This document shows positions 5,976 to 7,279 of a stretch of 7,279 nucleotides of DNA, piece after piece (within the stretch, counting starts at the first letter, position 1; each line of letters begins with the position of its first letter). Below the pieces are notes generated by a model. That model was given only the letters and a program-made list of their open reading frames with translations. It was not told the DNA's origin and searched no databases. The translations under genes were made by a program, and so were the position numbers. The stretch comes from Acidobacteriota bacterium. GTDB lineage: Bacteria > Acidobacteriota > Terriglobia > Terriglobales > SCQP01. The stretch lies in assembly GCA_021823305.1 (NCBI GenBank), contig JAKAOE010000089.1, forward strand, positions 1 to 7,279, read 5' to 3'.

Positions 5976-6480
5976 CTCCTCTCCCGACCCCGGCGGCGCC
6001 GGCCGCTGCTACGAAGATTTCGAGGCCGGCGCCATCCTGCGCCACCCCATCGGCCGCACCGTTTCCCAGACCGACAACACTTGGTTCACGCTGCTCACCG
6101 CCAACACCAACCCCATCCATTTCGATGTCGTCTATTCGGCGCAGACCGAATTCAAGCGACCTTTGATGAACTCCACCTTCACGCTGGCGCTGGTCACCGG
6201 TTTGTCGGTGAACGACATCTCGCGCAACGCCGTCAACCTCGGCTGGGACGAGGTGCGCCTGCCCGCGCCGGTGTTCGAGGGCGACACCATCTACGCCCAA
6301 ACCGAGATTCTCGCCAAACGCGAATCCAAGTCGCGGCCGCACCAGGGGCTGGTCGAGATTCGCACCGTCGGCTTCAACCAGGACGGCGTCATCGTCCTCA
6401 GTTATCGCCGTACCATCCTGGTGTACAAGCGCGGCTTCGCGCCCCGGATTCCGCAGCCCAAGCCCAAACCCGGGAAGTAG
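5968..6480 (+). CDS. MaoC-like hydratase (hotdog fold), enoyl-CoA hydratase family
   Basis: This is a 170-aa single-hotdog protein of the MaoC dehydratase family, expected to add water to a 2-enoyl-CoA such as mesaconyl- or itaconyl-CoA. It has the opening YEDFEAGAILRHPIGRTV (15-32), the hydratase segment TLLTANTNPIHFD (41-53), RPLMNSTFTLALVTGLSV (64-81), LGWDEVRLPAPVFEGDTIYA (91-110) and the strand NQDGVIVLSYRRTILVYKRG (137-156). His51 matches the catalytic His of (R)-specific hydratases, but the catalytic Asp position is Asn46. The basic Pro/Lys tail IPQPKPKPGK (161-170) looks disordered. The ATG at 5968 lies 8 bases inside the lyase gene, preceded by a weak AGAAAG about eight bases upstream. 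Such close coupling argues that hydratase and lyase act on consecutive intermediates. Rv2499c of Mycobacterium tuberculosis is a similarly sized relative next to a CitE-type lyase. Confidence 0.9.
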   Translation: MPSSSPDPGGAGRCYEDFEAGAILRHPIGRTVSQTDNTWFTLLTANTNPIHFDVVYSAQTEFKRPLMNSTFTLALVTGLSVNDISRNAVNLGWDEVRLPAPVFEGDTIYAQTEILAKRESKSRPHQGLVEIRTVGFNQDGVIVLSYRRTILVYKRGFAPRIPQPKPKPGK

Positions 6481-6484
6481 CGCA

Positions 6485-6498
6485 AATCGCCAATCGCC
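6485..6498 (+). repeat. Short tandem repeat AATCGCC x2
   Basis: Two adjacent copies of AATCGCC (6485-6491 and 6492-6498) lie in the 32-bp gap between the hydratase and the following membrane-sensor gene. Nothing more of the repeat is present in the window. It could be a trivial duplication or a remnant of a dispersed short repeat. Confidence 0.5.
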
Positions 6499-6512
6499 CA
6501 TCTTAAGTCCCT

Positions 6513-7279
6513 ATGGACCGGTTCCCACGACGGGCGTCGGACTGGGTTGGCCTTGGCGCCATCGCGCTCGGCGCCGTGGTGCTGTCCGGCTATGCCGTTC
6601 ACAGCCAGTTCATTGTCCAGCTTCGCCACGGCATGAACGACGCCATGGTGGTCAATACCGCCATCAGCTTCGTCTTTTCCGGACTGGCGCTTCTGGGCTG
6701 GCGCTGGCTGGGCACCTTGCCGGTGATCGCCTTGAACGGCGCCGCCTTGGTCGAAAACCTCACCGGCCGGAACCTGGGCGTGGACTGGCCGCAGCTTCAC
6801 GCCTGGCTGCACGAGTCGGATATCTATCCCGGCCGCATCTCGCCCATTACGTGCGTCGGGTTCCTGCTCTTCGCCATCGCCATTCTTGTGGTGCCGCTCA
6901 CTCACACCCGGCGTGGCGCCTATGTCGTGCGCACACTCACCGGTCTGGTGGTGCTGACCGCGGCGACCGGCATCGTCGGCTACATCCTGCGCTTCGACAT
7001 GCTGTTCGATGTCCACGGCATGACCCGCACGGCGCTGCACAGCGGCATCGGCCTGCTGGCGCTGGGCGTGGGCCTGTGGCTGAGCTGGCGGAACGAACGC
7101 TGGAACGGTATGCGCCGCATCACCGCCCACGGCCGACGCATTCTGACCACAGCGGCGGCGGCGTTGGTGATTGTGGTGGCGGCGGCGGGAGTGAGCGGCT
7201 TCTGGCTGCTCGAACGCCTGGCCGAACGCGACGCCGCGGTGCAGCTCACGATGCGGCGGCAGGAACGCGTCCTCAGATC
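6513..7279 (+). CDS. Multi-pass membrane sensor N-terminus, probably of a CHASE/PAS histidine kinase or GGDEF protein (3' end beyond window)
   Basis: An open frame of 255 codons plus 2 bases runs from ATG 6513 to the window end without a stop. An in-frame TAA at 6504-6506 makes this the first possible start. The product has about six or seven membrane segments (near 12-30, 46-64, 66-82, 112-130, 138-158, 172-192) and a further one at 210-233, followed by a polar stretch ERLAERDAAVQLTMRRQERVLR. The pattern VVNTAISFVFSGLALLG (46-62), NLTGRNLGVD (82-91), PGRISPITCVGFLLFAIAIL (106-125) and GYILRFDMLF...TALHSGIGLLALGVGLWL (156-190) recalls the membrane domain heading many PAS/histidine kinase and diguanylate cyclase proteins ('MKPNTALAFLLAGLAL' type). 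The last helix and polar segment could open an extracytoplasmic CHASE-type domain. No signalling output domain is visible, so the output is inference. It lies 32 bp after the hydratase on the same strand. Confidence 0.8.
   Translation, partial: MDRFPRRASDWVGLGAIALGAVVLSGYAVHSQFIVQLRHGMNDAMVVNTAISFVFSGLALLGWRWLGTLPVIALNGAALVENLTGRNLGVDWPQLHAWLHESDIYPGRISPITCVGFLLFAIAILVVPLTHTRRGAYVVRTLTGLVVLTAATGIVGYILRFDMLFDVHGMTRTALHSGIGLLALGVGLWLSWRNERWNGMRRITAHGRRILTTAAAALVIVVAAAGVSGFWLLERLAERDAAVQLTMRRQERVLR

Noticed and set aside
6402..7249. Minus-strand open frames opposite the right-hand end
   Set aside because: The plus-strand frame from 6513 shows a coherent multi-helix membrane protein; the minus-strand products are low-complexity His/Gln/Ala-rich.
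1..7279. Mobile element, CRISPR array, tRNA/rRNA, or phage/defence system
   Set aside because: I found no transposase, regularly spaced repeats, tRNA-like cloverleaf, or defence-associated motif. The genes are metabolic, transport and sensory, with uniform GC-rich codon use.

Overview
The window is a very GC-rich, densely packed bacterial chromosome segment. The best clue to its origin is the protein on the minus strand at 832-1926. Its layout (signal peptide, beta-rich 'VLDQQGQPV' entry, VWA core, C-terminal 'ATGG-AF...L..I..DLR..Y.IYF' block) is that of the VWFA-related proteins greatly expanded in Acidobacteriota. I therefore read the window as probably acidobacterial, which is an inference. 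I see no insertion sequences, tRNAs, rRNAs, CRISPR arrays or phage genes.

Left part (1-1926, minus strand, read right to left): a secreted VWFA-related protein is followed after 26 bp by a short peptide/nickel-type ABC ATPase (255 aa). Its stop codon overlaps the ATG of another gene (ATGA), and only the first 13 codons of that gene lie in the window. A 46-bp divergent intergenic region (1927-1972) separates this block from the rightward genes.

Right part (1973-7279, plus strand): an MFS exporter-like permease, an acyl-CoA dehydrogenase and a small NTF2/DUF4440-like putative lipoprotein are closely packed. About 100 bp with a promoter-like sequence follow, then a CitE/HpcH-type CoA-ester lyase and an overlapping MaoC-type hydratase. 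The last gene, at 6513, is a multi-pass membrane protein that runs off the end of the window. It looks like the sensory N-terminus of a histidine kinase or diguanylate-cyclase type signalling protein.

The biochemical centre is the dehydrogenase / hydratase / C-C lyase set. Chemically these can oxidise a short branched or dicarboxylic acyl-CoA, hydrate the enoyl-CoA, and cleave the resulting beta-hydroxyacyl-CoA (malyl-, methylmalyl- or citramalyl-CoA type) to acetyl- or propionyl-CoA plus a 2-oxoacid. The same three gene types sit together in the mycobacterial leucine/itaconate cluster (FadE19, Rv2499c, Rv2498c), which is the closest precedent I know. The actual substrate cannot be read from the sequence. 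Other points of interest are a repeated short -10-like motif placed 5-7 nt before several start codons (possible leaderless transcription) and non-canonical catalytic positions in several proteins.
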